From contig NZ_JAHHXM010000005.1 of assembly GCF_019037185.1 (NCBI RefSeq), positions 1-64,000 of the forward strand: 64,000 nucleotides of DNA, read 5' to 3'. The stretch comes from Oceanobacillus caeni. GTDB taxonomy: Bacteria > Bacillota > Bacilli > Bacillales > Amphibacillaceae. The notes below the pieces were generated by a model. The model did no database searches. It was not told where the DNA came from and was given only the letters and a program-made list of their open reading frames with translations. This document shows positions 56,083 through 64,000 of the stretch, in pieces; position 1 is the first letter of the stretch; each line of letters begins with the position of its first letter. The position numbers and the translations under genes are program-made.

Positions 56083-57066
56083 TTATTCACCCCTTATCAT
56101 TTCATCTAATATTTGCACAGACATTTTGTTCTTATGTTTTCCAGGTTGAACATAATATTTAGGTTGGTTATTTATAATTAAAGTTAAAGGATCATCAATA
56201 GCTGTATTCAACGCTATGACATCTCCCTTCTTTAATTTTAAAAACTCATCAATTGTAATATTTGCATTTCCTAAAATGGAAGTAATTAATACCTCCGCTT
56301 CCTGTACTTGTTTTGACAATAAATGGTACGCCTCATCGTCTCTCGTATTTTGATGAGATTGCATCCAATAATGTTCCGATAATTTCGGAATGATTGGTTC
56401 TAAAATAACATGAGGAATACAAATATTAATAACACCACTTGATTCCCCAACAGTAGTTGTTAAGGAAACAACCACCACCGTTTCATTTGGTGCAACCATT
56501 TGAATAAACTGGGGGTTCTCTTCAAAATCTTCCAGTACTGGATCGATTTCTGCAATGGAATTCCAAGCTTCAGCAAGACAGTATACCCCTTTTTCAAATA
56601 ATTGGGTAAGTAGTAGTTTTTCTATTTCAGTAAAACTACTATTTTTATTCGAACCAGTTCCTTTTCCACCTAAAATTCGTTCGATTAACGCATATGCTAT
56701 GTTAGGATTTATTTCAACAATTAATTTACCATCAAGTGGTGCTACACTGTAAATATTCAAAACTGTCAATCTTGGTATCGACCTAACAAATTCCTCATAT
56801 GGTACCTGATCAACGGATGTAACAGAGATATTTACATACGTTCTCAACTGAGTTGTGAAAAAAGTGGTCAGTAATCTAGCGTAATTTTCATGGATTCGTG
56901 AAATACTTCGGATTTGATCTTTTGAAAAGCGTAATGCCCTTTTAAAATCATAGGCCCTTACTTTCTTTTCCTTCTCTTCTTTTTTTAATTGTTCTGCATC
57001 CATTTCACCTGATGTTATGGCTGAAAGTAGTGCATCAATTTCATTTTGCGATAGAATTTCTTCCAT
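56083..57066 (-). CDS. fliM: flagellar motor switch protein FliM
   Basis: C-ring protein binding CheY-P. 327 residues: N-terminal LSQNEIDALLSA motif, central CheC-like domain without phosphatase residues and a C-terminal SpoA domain. The ATG at 57064-57066 matches homologues (MEEILSQNE); GGAGG lies 11 bases upstream, and a TTG further up is rejected because it contains that site. Confidence 0.97.
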   Translation of the reverse strand: MEEILSQNEIDALLSAITSGEMDAEQLKKEEKEKKVRAYDFKRALRFSKDQIRSISRIHENYARLLTTFFTTQLRTYVNISVTSVDQVPYEEFVRSIPRLTVLNIYSVAPLDGKLIVEINPNIAYALIERILGGKGTGSNKNSSFTEIEKLLLTQLFEKGVYCLAEAWNSIAEIDPVLEDFEENPQFIQMVAPNETVVVVSLTTTVGESSGVINICIPHVILEPIIPKLSEHYWMQSHQNTRDDEAYHLLSKQVQEAEVLITSILGNANITIDEFLKLKKGDVIALNTAIDDPLTLIINNQPKYYVQPGKHKNKMSVQILDEMIRGE

Positions 57067-57091
57067 AATGACACTCACCTCCAAAGTGGAG

Positions 57092-57511
57092 TTATTGCAA
57101 GATCTTGTTTATTGTGTATACGTCAATAACTTCTCCTTCAGTCATTACTTCATTTAATTTAGTTTTTAGTTGTAATTCTATATCTGTCAAATTAGATTTA
57201 AAGTCTTTCTCTGTTTTTGTTGCGAGCTCCTTGATTAATATATTTTTTAATTGAAAGTCGCGTTTTTCTATTTCTTCTTTGGCGTCTTTATTGTTTGTTA
57301 CGATTTGAAATTGCACTCTTACAAAACTACCATCTGATAAATCTGTTGTAATCTCAGGTGTTTGATAGGAATATTCAACCATTTTATCGATACCCAACTC
57401 TTCAGATTGATCATTAGCATCTGTTACATTTATTACGACAACAAAACCTGCAATCACAACTATCAATAATATAGCTAAAGATGTTAGCATCGTTTTCACT
57501 AATTTACTCAT
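57092..57511 (-). CDS. fliL: flagellar basal body-associated protein FliL
   Basis: 139 residues with one N-terminal membrane helix (about 8-30, LTSLAILLIVVIAGFVVVI) and an extracytoplasmic domain that stabilises the stator. The ATG at 57509-57511 lies five bases after AGGTGA and overlaps the flbD stop by 8 bp. Confidence 0.93.
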   Translation of the reverse strand: MSKLVKTMLTSLAILLIVVIAGFVVVINVTDANDQSEELGIDKMVEYSYQTPEITTDLSDGSFVRVQFQIVTNNKDAKEEIEKRDFQLKNILIKELATKTEKDFKSNLTDIELQLKTKLNEVMTEGEVIDVYTINKILQ

Positions 57512-57722
57512 TTCTATCACCTGTTTTCGCGGGAAATTGAAATCCTATCGTCTGGTAAAAAGAAGTTACCTTTTGGACAATATCGGTTTTATTATTTTTT
57601 ACAACTAATTTTTTACCATTAATTAGTGTAATGGTCGTACTGTCAGGTAACGATTCTACTTGTTCAATTAGCATGGCATTCAGATTAAATGAATCCCCAT
57701 TTAAACGTATTAATTCAATCAT
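57504..57722 (-). CDS. swrD: FlbD/SwrD flagellar protein
   Basis: 72-residue FlbD family protein (MIELIRLNGDSFNLNAMLIE, then TTITLINGKKLVV). B. subtilis SwrD raises motor torque for swarming. The family N-terminus points to ATG 57720-57722, but no ribosome site lies directly before it; AAGGAGG stands upstream, beyond a perfect 9-bp hairpin. An upstream in-frame ATG at 57738-57740 (adding six residues, MSLPPY) falls in the hairpin loop, 20 bases from the site. Confidence 0.9.
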   Translation of the reverse strand: MIELIRLNGDSFNLNAMLIEQVESLPDSTTITLINGKKLVVKNNKTDIVQKVTSFYQTIGFQFPAKTGDRNE

Positions 57723-57767
57723 ATACGGTGGTAGAGACATAGTTTAATAGTCTCTACCTACCTCCTT
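57723..57767 (-). promoter_or_regulatory. ribosome-site/hairpin arrangement before flbD
   Basis: Transcript order: AAGGAGG (57767-57761), UA, GGUAGAGAC (57758-57750), an 11-base loop, GUCUCUACC (57738-57730), ACCGUAU, AUG. If the stem forms, the ribosome site and AUG come to an effective 9-base distance; an extended pairing GGU/ACC with one bulged A would instead cover part of the site. Confidence 0.7.
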
Positions 57768-57768
57768 A

Positions 57769-58560
57769 TTATCGTTTTAAGTTAACAAGTTCTTGTAAAA
57801 TTTCATCTGATGTTGTAATAATTCTAGTATTTGCTTGGAAAGCACGTTGAGCCGTAATCATTTCTGTAAATTCTTCAGCGAGATCAACGTTGGACATTTC
57901 TAATGAACCACTTATGATAGATGCGGTTCCTTCTGTTTCAGGTGTCGCTATACCATTAAACCCAGCATTTGGTGTATTTAGATAAAGATTGCTCCCAGCT
58001 TTTTCTAACCCTGCCGGATTGGAAAAATTCGCAATTCCTATCGTGTCAGCAGTCTCTGTTCCACCTTGTGCATTGATAAAATTAACTACCCCATTTTTTT
58101 GAATACTAAAGCTTTGTGCATCATTTGGTATTTGAATATTATTCCCGTCCACACTTTGTAAATAATTTCCATTCGCATCAACAATAAATCCCTCGTCATC
58201 CAAATAAAAATTTCCTGCACGTGTGTAGTAAGTAGTACCATTGCCTTCAACTACAAACATTCCATCCCCTTCCAAGGCAAGGTCTAATGGATTGCTCGTA
58301 ATTTGACGGAACCCCTGAGTTTGGATATTATCAATTGATCCTAGTTGCCCACCTAATCCAACTTGCGATGCATTAATACCACCCTTTGCACCAGTTGGGC
58401 CCTCGGCTCCTTTTGTTGTTTGACTTAACATATCTTGAAACGCCACTCTTCCTTTTTTAAATCCAACAGTGTTTACATTGGCGATATTGTTACCTATCAC
58501 ATCTAATTTAGTTTGAAAGTTTTTCGTCCCTGAAATTCCAGCATACATTGAACGTAACAT
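57769..58560 (-). CDS. flgE: flagellar hook protein FlgE (FlgG-like)
   Basis: 263 residues, the short hook protein of bacilli, often annotated FlgG. N-terminal rod/hook signature LDVIGNNIANVNTVGFKKGR and C-terminal MSNVDLAEEFTEMITAQRAF, with the central beta domain of FlgE/F/G. Exported by the flagellar machinery without a cleaved signal. Hook rather than rod identity is inferred from its place after flgD. Confidence 0.93.
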   Translation of the reverse strand: MLRSMYAGISGTKNFQTKLDVIGNNIANVNTVGFKKGRVAFQDMLSQTTKGAEGPTGAKGGINASQVGLGGQLGSIDNIQTQGFRQITSNPLDLALEGDGMFVVEGNGTTYYTRAGNFYLDDEGFIVDANGNYLQSVDGNNIQIPNDAQSFSIQKNGVVNFINAQGGTETADTIGIANFSNPAGLEKAGSNLYLNTPNAGFNGIATPETEGTASIISGSLEMSNVDLAEEFTEMITAQRAFQANTRIITTSDEILQELVNLKR

Positions 58561-58632
58561 TTTTTATTTTCCCCTTTCAAAATTAGCTGTATCTGTCATT
58601 CAACAGCTATTGGCCCCCCATATGGGTCCAGC

Positions 58633-59016
58633 CTATCCATTTATTAAAATCGTTCCATTAATATTAGTAAATATTTTATGATTTGCTTCTTCTCTGTTCA
58701 TTGCGGTAACTACCGTATTATTCTTTGTACTAACTAGTAAAGCAGCTTGGTTCGTTACCACCAATGAATCGGTTATTCCTTTTTTTCTTGCTTCTGCCAC
58801 TTTCGTTTCTATCAATTGCCACTCTTTGTCTTCTATATTGATATTTCGCTCCGTTAATCGTTGACTGGCATGTTTACTAATTTTTAATTTTTGTTCATTC
58901 GCTAAAATATCCTTAAAAGAATGAATAGCATTATTTGATACTTTCTTTTCTCCTACTGGAAAATGTAGGGCATAATGTGATGGTACTTGATGAACTCGAT
59001 GATCCAGTTTTATCAC
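58633..59016 (-). CDS. TIGR02530-type flagellar operon protein
   Basis: 127 residues of the small flagellar operon family found between flgD and flgE in many Firmicutes; the diagnostic region is ISKHASQRLTERNI (near 47-60) followed by SLVVTNQAALLVSTKNNTVV. Function unknown; possibly related to hook assembly, by position only. The start is uncertain: GTG 59014-59016 is very close to AGGGGA. Confidence 0.85.
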   Translation of the reverse strand: MIKLDHRVHQVPSHYALHFPVGEKKVSNNAIHSFKDILANEQKLKISKHASQRLTERNINIEDKEWQLIETKVAEARKKGITDSLVVTNQAALLVSTKNNTVVTAMNREEANHKIFTNINGTILING

Positions 59017-59047
59017 TTCCCCTATTACTTGTTTATCATCTGTTACA

Positions 59048-59479
59048 TCAATTTAAACTAACTTTTGAAACTTTAGTTACTTCAACTTTTTCTTTATTAT
59101 CTAACTCCAATATTGCAATACCATCACGTTGGCTCACTGCAATAACTTTTCCAGTTTCTTCGCGGGAAGTTTCAGAATCCTCTCCGCTAGAAAGGTAGGT
59201 TACATCTTTGCCAATCAAGTGACTATATTGGGTAACCGGTGATTCGACCTGACTATTAACAAGTAACTCAATGGATTTAGACATATTCATCATTTGTTCC
59301 AATGAAGTCAGTGTAGCCATTTGTTGAACCATTTCATTTTCATTCATTGGAGCTGTTGGATCTTGATTTTGTAATTGTGTCATCAGTATTTTTAAAAAGC
59401 CATCTTTATCTATAGTAGGTTTTGGTTCCCTACTTGTATTTTGGTTAGATAGGTATAATGATGGGTCGATTTTATTCAT
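59048..59479 (-). CDS. flgD: flagellar hook capping protein FlgD
   Basis: 143 residues, short form as in bacilli: the N-terminal FlgD domain (FLKILMTQLQNQDPTAPMNE, then MVQQMATLTSLEQM) is complete and the C-terminal Ig-like part is reduced. Caps the growing hook. It follows fliK by 12 bp. Confidence 0.96.
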   Translation of the reverse strand: MNKIDPSLYLSNQNTSREPKPTIDKDGFLKILMTQLQNQDPTAPMNENEMVQQMATLTSLEQMMNMSKSIELLVNSQVESPVTQYSHLIGKDVTYLSSGEDSETSREETGKVIAVSQRDGIAILELDNKEKVEVTKVSKVSLN

Positions 59480-59491
59480 TATTTAAGTCCC

Positions 59492-60898
59492 CTATACTTT
59501 GACATTCATTAAAAGGTCTTGAAAGGTTAACTCCTTGTCGTCTTCGGAAGTATGGTTTCTTTCTTGATTCGAGTGATTAGATTGTTGTTCACCGTTTCCT
59601 TCCCATTGATGATTGGAGCTAGATTCCCTTTGCATCATATTTCCTTGTGTATGTAACTCTTGTTTTTCTATCATTACCTGATGCGGAAGAAACATATTCC
59701 TTAACTGATTCATATTAGATTCAAGCATTTCCTTAGCAACTTGAGTAGAAACAACAATTTTAACAGTCATTTCTCCATTCATTTGCATCAGTCTTACTCT
59801 CAGTTCCCCTAAGTTTTCAGGGTTTAATCTAATAGATAGCTGATTCGTCCCATTTGGAGTAGCTAAAAATCGACTTGATTTCATAATGGATTCAAATTGT
59901 TTGAGTAACTGTTGATTTACAGTTGTTTTATCTTGATTATTGTTTAAATGAATCACATGCTGCTCTATTTTCGATAAGGGGGTACCAGTATGAATTTGAT
60001 TCGTTGAAACCTGCTCTAGCAGATTATGTTTCTCAAACGATTTTACCAACCATTTTGTTACATCTTTACTCGTAACTTCCGAGTGATCATTGTACTTCTG
60101 TTTCATTGATTCCCTTTTAGAAAATGAATCGATTAAATCTTTCCAAATGATTTGTTCTTCATTGTCGACGTTACTTTGTTGAAGAATAGTATTTAAGTTT
60201 TCGCCTGATTTATCCAGTTTCAAATAGTCCTTTAAAAGTTCTAACACTTTAGGTGAAATTTTTGGTAAATCATCTGGATTTTTAATTTGTTTTATTAAAC
60301 TATCAAAATCCAAAATAATATCTTTCAAAGTACCTTTGTTTTCTACTAGTGTTTCTTTATTCATACCATTGGTTATCAGTGGGCTACTTTCAGTTTGCAT
60401 GATAAAGGCACCATCTGTAGTTAAATGTGTATAGTCACTTTGGAAACCATTATTTGTCTCTTGCGTTTGTTCTTCTAGTTTATTAATGAATTGAAGTACA
60501 TCTCTTATCAATACATGATCAACTGTTTCAGGTTTTTCCAAAATTTGATCTATCAACATAGCAAGCTGGTTATGTATGATTTGATTTTGTTCTTCTATTT
60601 CGTTCATGTTCTGTAAAAAATCCATTAGCTCTTCTTGATTCACTGGTTGTTTTTCATTCTCCTGCGAAACTTCCTCTTGATTATCCCGCTCATAAGAAGA
60701 TTGTTCGTCTGTTAACACGTTATCTTCTTGTTCTAACTTTAATCCATTAACATTTGTATTATCCAAATCACCTATATCGGGACCTTGATTGTTTAGAATT
60801 TGTTCAAAAGAAGGATTTTCCGTAACGGTAAACTTCCCCTGATTCATCGGTTCCATAACTTTATCCAACAAAGGAATAGAAGTGCCAACGGTATTCAT
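59492..60898 (-). CDS. fliK: flagellar hook-length control protein FliK
   Basis: 468 residues: long, Gln/Asn-rich, mostly disordered ruler region and a C-terminal Flg_hook domain (QLSIRLNPENLGELRVRLMQ, residues about 355-430) that triggers the export switch in FlhB. ATG at 60896-60898 after AAAGGAGG; the TTG upstream contains that site and is rejected. Confidence 0.94.
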   Translation of the reverse strand: MNTVGTSIPLLDKVMEPMNQGKFTVTENPSFEQILNNQGPDIGDLDNTNVNGLKLEQEDNVLTDEQSSYERDNQEEVSQENEKQPVNQEELMDFLQNMNEIEEQNQIIHNQLAMLIDQILEKPETVDHVLIRDVLQFINKLEEQTQETNNGFQSDYTHLTTDGAFIMQTESSPLITNGMNKETLVENKGTLKDIILDFDSLIKQIKNPDDLPKISPKVLELLKDYLKLDKSGENLNTILQQSNVDNEEQIIWKDLIDSFSKRESMKQKYNDHSEVTSKDVTKWLVKSFEKHNLLEQVSTNQIHTGTPLSKIEQHVIHLNNNQDKTTVNQQLLKQFESIMKSSRFLATPNGTNQLSIRLNPENLGELRVRLMQMNGEMTVKIVVSTQVAKEMLESNMNQLRNMFLPHQVMIEKQELHTQGNMMQRESSSNHQWEGNGEQQSNHSNQERNHTSEDDKELTFQDLLMNVKV

Positions 60899-60927
60899 TA
60901 CTTCACCTCCTTTCAATAGGGAAATTA

Positions 60928-61527
60928 TTAATTTTCCATTAAATTCTTGGTAACTTCTGCAGCTTTTTTAGGGTCCATCTCTTGTAATATCTCGCCACGA
61001 GAATCATTAGACATTGCATTTAAAATGGATACAACACTAGATCGATCACTCATGTTTTCCAATATTTCAGCCGCTTTTTCCGGTGCCATTTTCTCATATG
61101 ATTTTGCCACTGTTTTTACTTTTTTATTGGAGTCTTCCTCTTCCAATTCCTTTGTTTCTTGGATATTTTTAGTATCCGAATCATTCTTTTCTAATCGAGT
61201 AATTTCTCTTTCTAACTCTTGGATTTGTGCTTCCTGATCATCCATACTTTGATTTAGATCTTCAATTTTTTTATCTTTTTCTTCAATTACTTTTTGTAAA
61301 TGCATTTCTGTGGATTGTTGTGGTTCCTCATCATCTTTACTTATCATATTAGAAACAATGGGGACATTATTGCCTTTTTCTTTTAACCAGTCAAATGTAT
61401 TAAATCCAGCTATATTTAGAATAACTAGTACTATAGAAATAACTACGGCAACTGGTATAACTACTGCAAATAAGAACCAAAGAAATGGATTTATCTTTCT
61501 ATTTTTATCTTTTTCTTTTTTCGCCAT
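60928..61527 (-). CDS. ylxF: YlxF, MgtE-N-domain flagellar operon protein
   Basis: 199 residues: a membrane helix at about 14-38 (FLWFLFAVVIPVAVVISIVL), a long coiled coil (about 75-125) and a C-terminal MgtE intracellular N-type domain (YEKMAPEKAAEILENMSDRS). Resembles MotE-like chaperones of motility proteins, which is inference from architecture. Between fliJ and fliK. Confidence 0.9.
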   Translation of the reverse strand: MAKKEKDKNRKINPFLWFLFAVVIPVAVVISIVLVILNIAGFNTFDWLKEKGNNVPIVSNMISKDDEEPQQSTEMHLQKVIEEKDKKIEDLNQSMDDQEAQIQELEREITRLEKNDSDTKNIQETKELEEEDSNKKVKTVAKSYEKMAPEKAAEILENMSDRSSVVSILNAMSNDSRGEILQEMDPKKAAEVTKNLMEN

Positions 61528-61531
61528 GAAC

Positions 61532-61978
61532 TCACCTATTTTTACTGTTCATAAATTGATTTAATGAAATTTCATCCATAAACGCATTTTCTACTTTTTT
61601 AAGATAATGACGTTCCTCGTTTGTTCGACGTTCTATTAACTTTTCAAACTTTTTCACTTCAATATGAGCGTCTGTTAATTCAGCTTGTTTTAATTCCATT
61701 TCGTTTCTTGCTTTATTGACCTTTTGTTGAAAGGCAAGAATGTCATCTTTTATAGAATCGATATAAAAGGAAATCTGTTTAATCTGGTGCAAAGGTACAC
61801 TAGCGTTTATGTAATCTTCATACATTTTTTCAGCATTCTCTTTTTTCTTCAATAAACGATATAAATCCATAGCTACGGATTCAAATTTTTCCGTTGACTG
61901 GGTATAATCTTTCTGAACCATTTTCTTTTCATTTTCTCTAAGTTGTAAAATTTTAGTGAGAACCATTGTATTAGCCAT
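61532..61978 (-). CDS. fliJ: flagellar export chaperone FliJ
   Basis: 148-residue almost wholly coiled-coil protein that activates the FliI ATPase and recycles chaperones. GGAGGA precedes the ATG; 4 bp after the fliI stop. Confidence 0.93.
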   Translation of the reverse strand: MANTMVLTKILQLRENEKKMVQKDYTQSTEKFESVAMDLYRLLKKKENAEKMYEDYINASVPLHQIKQISFYIDSIKDDILAFQQKVNKARNEMELKQAELTDAHIEVKKFEKLIERRTNEERHYLKKVENAFMDEISLNQFMNSKNR

Positions 61979-61982
61979 TTAT

Positions 61983-63293
61983 TCATCCTCCGTTTAACAA
62001 GCTATCCATAGAATGAATGGTTTCTTCTAAAGAAATGACTTCTTCGACATCTTGTTTTAAAAATGCTTGAATTTTTGGATATAAAGATATTGCACGATCG
62101 ATATCTTTATTTGTGCCCGGTTTATATGCACCAATGTTGATTAATTCTACATTATCTTCATAACTTGATATGAAAGTTCTTAATAGATTTGCATTTCTTT
62201 GGTGTTCTTTCGTAGTAACTTGATTCATCACCCGGCTAACAGATTTCAAAACGTTTATTGCTGGGTATTGACCACGTTCAGCAATTTTTCTATCCATTAC
62301 AAAGTGGCCATCTAAAATACCTCTCACCGTGTCAGCGATTGGTTCATTCATGTCATCTCCATCAACTAGTACCGTATAAAAGGCGGTAATCGTGCCCGAA
62401 GCGTTTGTCCCAGTCCGTTCTAAGAGTTTTGGTAGAATGGAAAAAACAGAAGGTGTATATCCTTTCGTCGTTGGAGGTTCACCGACTGCAAGCCCAATTT
62501 CTCTTTGGGCCATCGCTACACGTGTTACAGAATCCATCATTAAATTAACTTGGTAACCAAGATCCCTAAAATATTCACTAATTGCTGTAGCAGTATAAGC
62601 CCCCTTGATCCTCATTAACGCAGGTTGATCAGAAGTGGCTACTACAACAATAGATCGTTTTAATCCTTCTGGGCCTAAATCCTTCTCAATAAATTCCCTA
62701 ACTTCTCTCCCACGCTCCCCAATTAGAGCAATGACATTAATATCTGCCTTACTATTTCTAGCTATCATACCTAGTAATGTACTTTTCCCAACTCCACTTC
62801 CTGCAAATATACCGATTCTTTGTCCTTTACCTACTGTCAGTAAAGAATCTATCACTTTAACTCCTACCTGTATTGGTTCAGAAATAGGAGGGCGAAGCAT
62901 GGGATTAGGAGGGGTCTGATCGGTTGATATACTAGTTAACCCTTTGGGAAGCGGAGTTTGATCTAAAGGATATCCTAATGGGTCAACAACGGAACCAATT
63001 AAATCACTTCCTGCTTTAACTGTTAATGACTTTCCAGTTGATTCTACTAAACAACCAGGGCCAATTTCATTTACTTCGGAATAAGGCATTAAAATAATCT
63101 TCTCATTATTAAACCCCACTACCTCTGAAAGTATAGGAGCTTTCCCCTTCATCACATGGATATGACAAACATCACCAATATTAGCATGCGGTCCCTGTGA
63201 TTCTATCATTAGCCCAACGACACGTAACACCTTTCCATAAAATTTATATGGAACGGCCTGATCAATTGCTGAGTAAAGTTGAGCCTCATTCAT
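61983..63293 (-). CDS. fliI: flagellum-specific ATPase FliI
   Basis: Hexameric export ATPase related to F1-beta. 436 residues: Walker A AGSGVGKST at 164-172, GERGREVREF, and Walker B VNLMMDSVTRVAMAQREIG. The ATG at 63291-63293 is seven bases from AGGAG and overlaps the fliH stop by 8 bp; earlier in-frame starts would swallow that site. Confidence 0.97.
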   Translation of the reverse strand: MNEAQLYSAIDQAVPYKFYGKVLRVVGLMIESQGPHANIGDVCHIHVMKGKAPILSEVVGFNNEKIILMPYSEVNEIGPGCLVESTGKSLTVKAGSDLIGSVVDPLGYPLDQTPLPKGLTSISTDQTPPNPMLRPPISEPIQVGVKVIDSLLTVGKGQRIGIFAGSGVGKSTLLGMIARNSKADINVIALIGERGREVREFIEKDLGPEGLKRSIVVVATSDQPALMRIKGAYTATAISEYFRDLGYQVNLMMDSVTRVAMAQREIGLAVGEPPTTKGYTPSVFSILPKLLERTGTNASGTITAFYTVLVDGDDMNEPIADTVRGILDGHFVMDRKIAERGQYPAINVLKSVSRVMNQVTTKEHQRNANLLRTFISSYEDNVELINIGAYKPGTNKDIDRAISLYPKIQAFLKQDVEEVISLEETIHSMDSLLNGG

Positions 63294-64000
63294 GACCATT
63301 CTCCTGTACAACATCTTGTAATATTTGCTTTATTTGACTTAATTGCGTATCAATACTTGCATCGATTTGACCAAAGGGATGCTCAACAATACATGCATTT
63401 ACATCCAATTCCTCTTTAACATAAATAGATAGTTTCAAATTGTTTTCTAAAAGCTGAGTTAATTCCTGCTTATGGTCTAAAACAAATGAATATTTATTTG
63501 GATGCAAATAAATAGAAATATCCGATTGGTCCTGCAATTCTTTTATTGCGATTTTGATAATATCAAAAAATGCATTTGAGTCTTCTTCTATCTTTTGATT
63601 TAAAATTTTTTCCGCAACATAAATAGCTAAATTTAGAATAGATTCGTCACTTTTCGCAACTATTGCATGATATTCCTCGTTTGCACGTTGGATAACAGAA
63701 TTTGTCTGGTCGATTAAATCCCGGTATTCTCGTAAAGCCTGTTCTTCACCTGCGGAATAGCCGCTCTTATATCCTTCTTCTTTTGCTTTTTCAATCCACT
63801 CATTTTTCTCTTGTTGCCAATTGTTTTTTTCGGTTTCAATTTCTTTTTTTGTCGTTTCTATTTGTTTAGCTTGTTGAGTCTTTAACAAATTTAGTTGCTC
63901 CATGGCTGAACGAATTTCATTTTGAATGTTATCCAGCTCATCTTGTTTTGAGAGCCCACTATTCACGTGTTCTTCCGTCTTAAAAAATTCATGTGATTTG
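63286..64000 (-). CDS. fliH: flagellar export regulator FliH (5' end beyond window)
   Basis: Binds and restrains FliI and links it to the C-ring. The frame stays open to the window edge; upstream of the in-frame GTG at 63964-63966 it reads KSHEFFKTEEHV, which resembles FliH N-termini (IKSH-type), so the true start lies beyond 64000. Coiled-coil region in the first third, GxxxG-like YKSGYSAGEEQAL, and the C-terminal V-type-E-like domain. fliG would be next upstream. Confidence 0.92.
   Translation of the reverse strand, partial: KSHEFFKTEEHVNSGLSKQDELDNIQNEIRSAMEQLNLLKTQQAKQIETTKKEIETEKNNWQQEKNEWIEKAKEEGYKSGYSAGEEQALREYRDLIDQTNSVIQRANEEYHAIVAKSDESILNLAIYVAEKILNQKIEEDSNAFFDIIKIAIKELQDQSDISIYLHPNKYSFVLDHKQELTQLLENNLKLSIYVKEELDVNACIVEHPFGQIDASIDTQLSQIKQILQDVVQENGHE

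Noticed and set aside
58596-58640. 14-residue frame (MDRLDPYGGPIAVE) overlapping the stop of the TIGR02530 gene
   Set aside because: Too short to judge, no Shine-Dalgarno sequence; could be chance between flgE and its upstream gene.

Overview
The window is a low-GC Firmicute chromosome segment, most like a motile, endospore-forming, moderately halophilic Bacillaceae (Oceanobacillus/Virgibacillus type). This rests on gene order matching the Bacillus subtilis ymf-dapA-spoVF-pnp-infB-polC-rpsB-fla/che region, on spore genes (spoIIIE, spoVFA/B, tepA) and on protein sequences read by eye; no database was searched. Every recognised gene lies on the minus strand, so transcription runs from high to low coordinates.

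Reading with transcription: 64000-54366 is the middle of the fla/che operon (fliH-fliI-fliJ-ylxF-fliK-flgD-TIGR02530 gene-flgE-flbD-fliL-fliM-fliY-cheY). 54359-43320 continues with the export apparatus (fliO-P-Q-R-flhB-flhA), flhF-flhG, chemotaxis genes (cheB, cheW, cheC, cheD) and sigD, followed by swrB. 42574-38028 holds rpsB, tsf, pyrH, frr, uppS and cdsA; 36849-31147 rasP and polC; 30873-25684 the nusA-infB operon (rimP to rbfA). Then come truB, ribC, rpsO and pnpA (25264-20475), ylxY, mlpA, ymxH, the spoVF-asd-dapG-dapA operon (17589-12770), tepA-ylzJ, spoIIIE, the ymfF-H-I-J and ymfK/rodZ genes, pgsA, cinA and finally recA.

The genes form coherent units: flagellar assembly plus chemotactic signalling; translation and RNA turnover; isoprenoid and phospholipid supply for the envelope; and the aspartate pathway feeding lysine, peptidoglycan and spore dipicolinate. 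Three genes normally present in this conserved order are missing from their places: cheA (between cheB and cheW), proS (between rasP and polC) and dxr (between cdsA and rasP).

The most unusual content is intergenic. At least four families of short, GC-richer, palindromic non-coding repeats (about 85-270 bp) are scattered between genes, in both orientations, with mosaic exchange of internal modules between families. One copy supplies the last codons and stop of sigD, one sits inside the fla/che operon, and one occupies the dxr position. Other cis-acting candidates are a hairpin between the ribosome-binding site and start of flbD, a nested three-helix leader before rpsB, a structured rpsO leader, a two-codon minigene at the pnpA start, a LexA-type box at recA and a sigma-K-like promoter at spoVFA.
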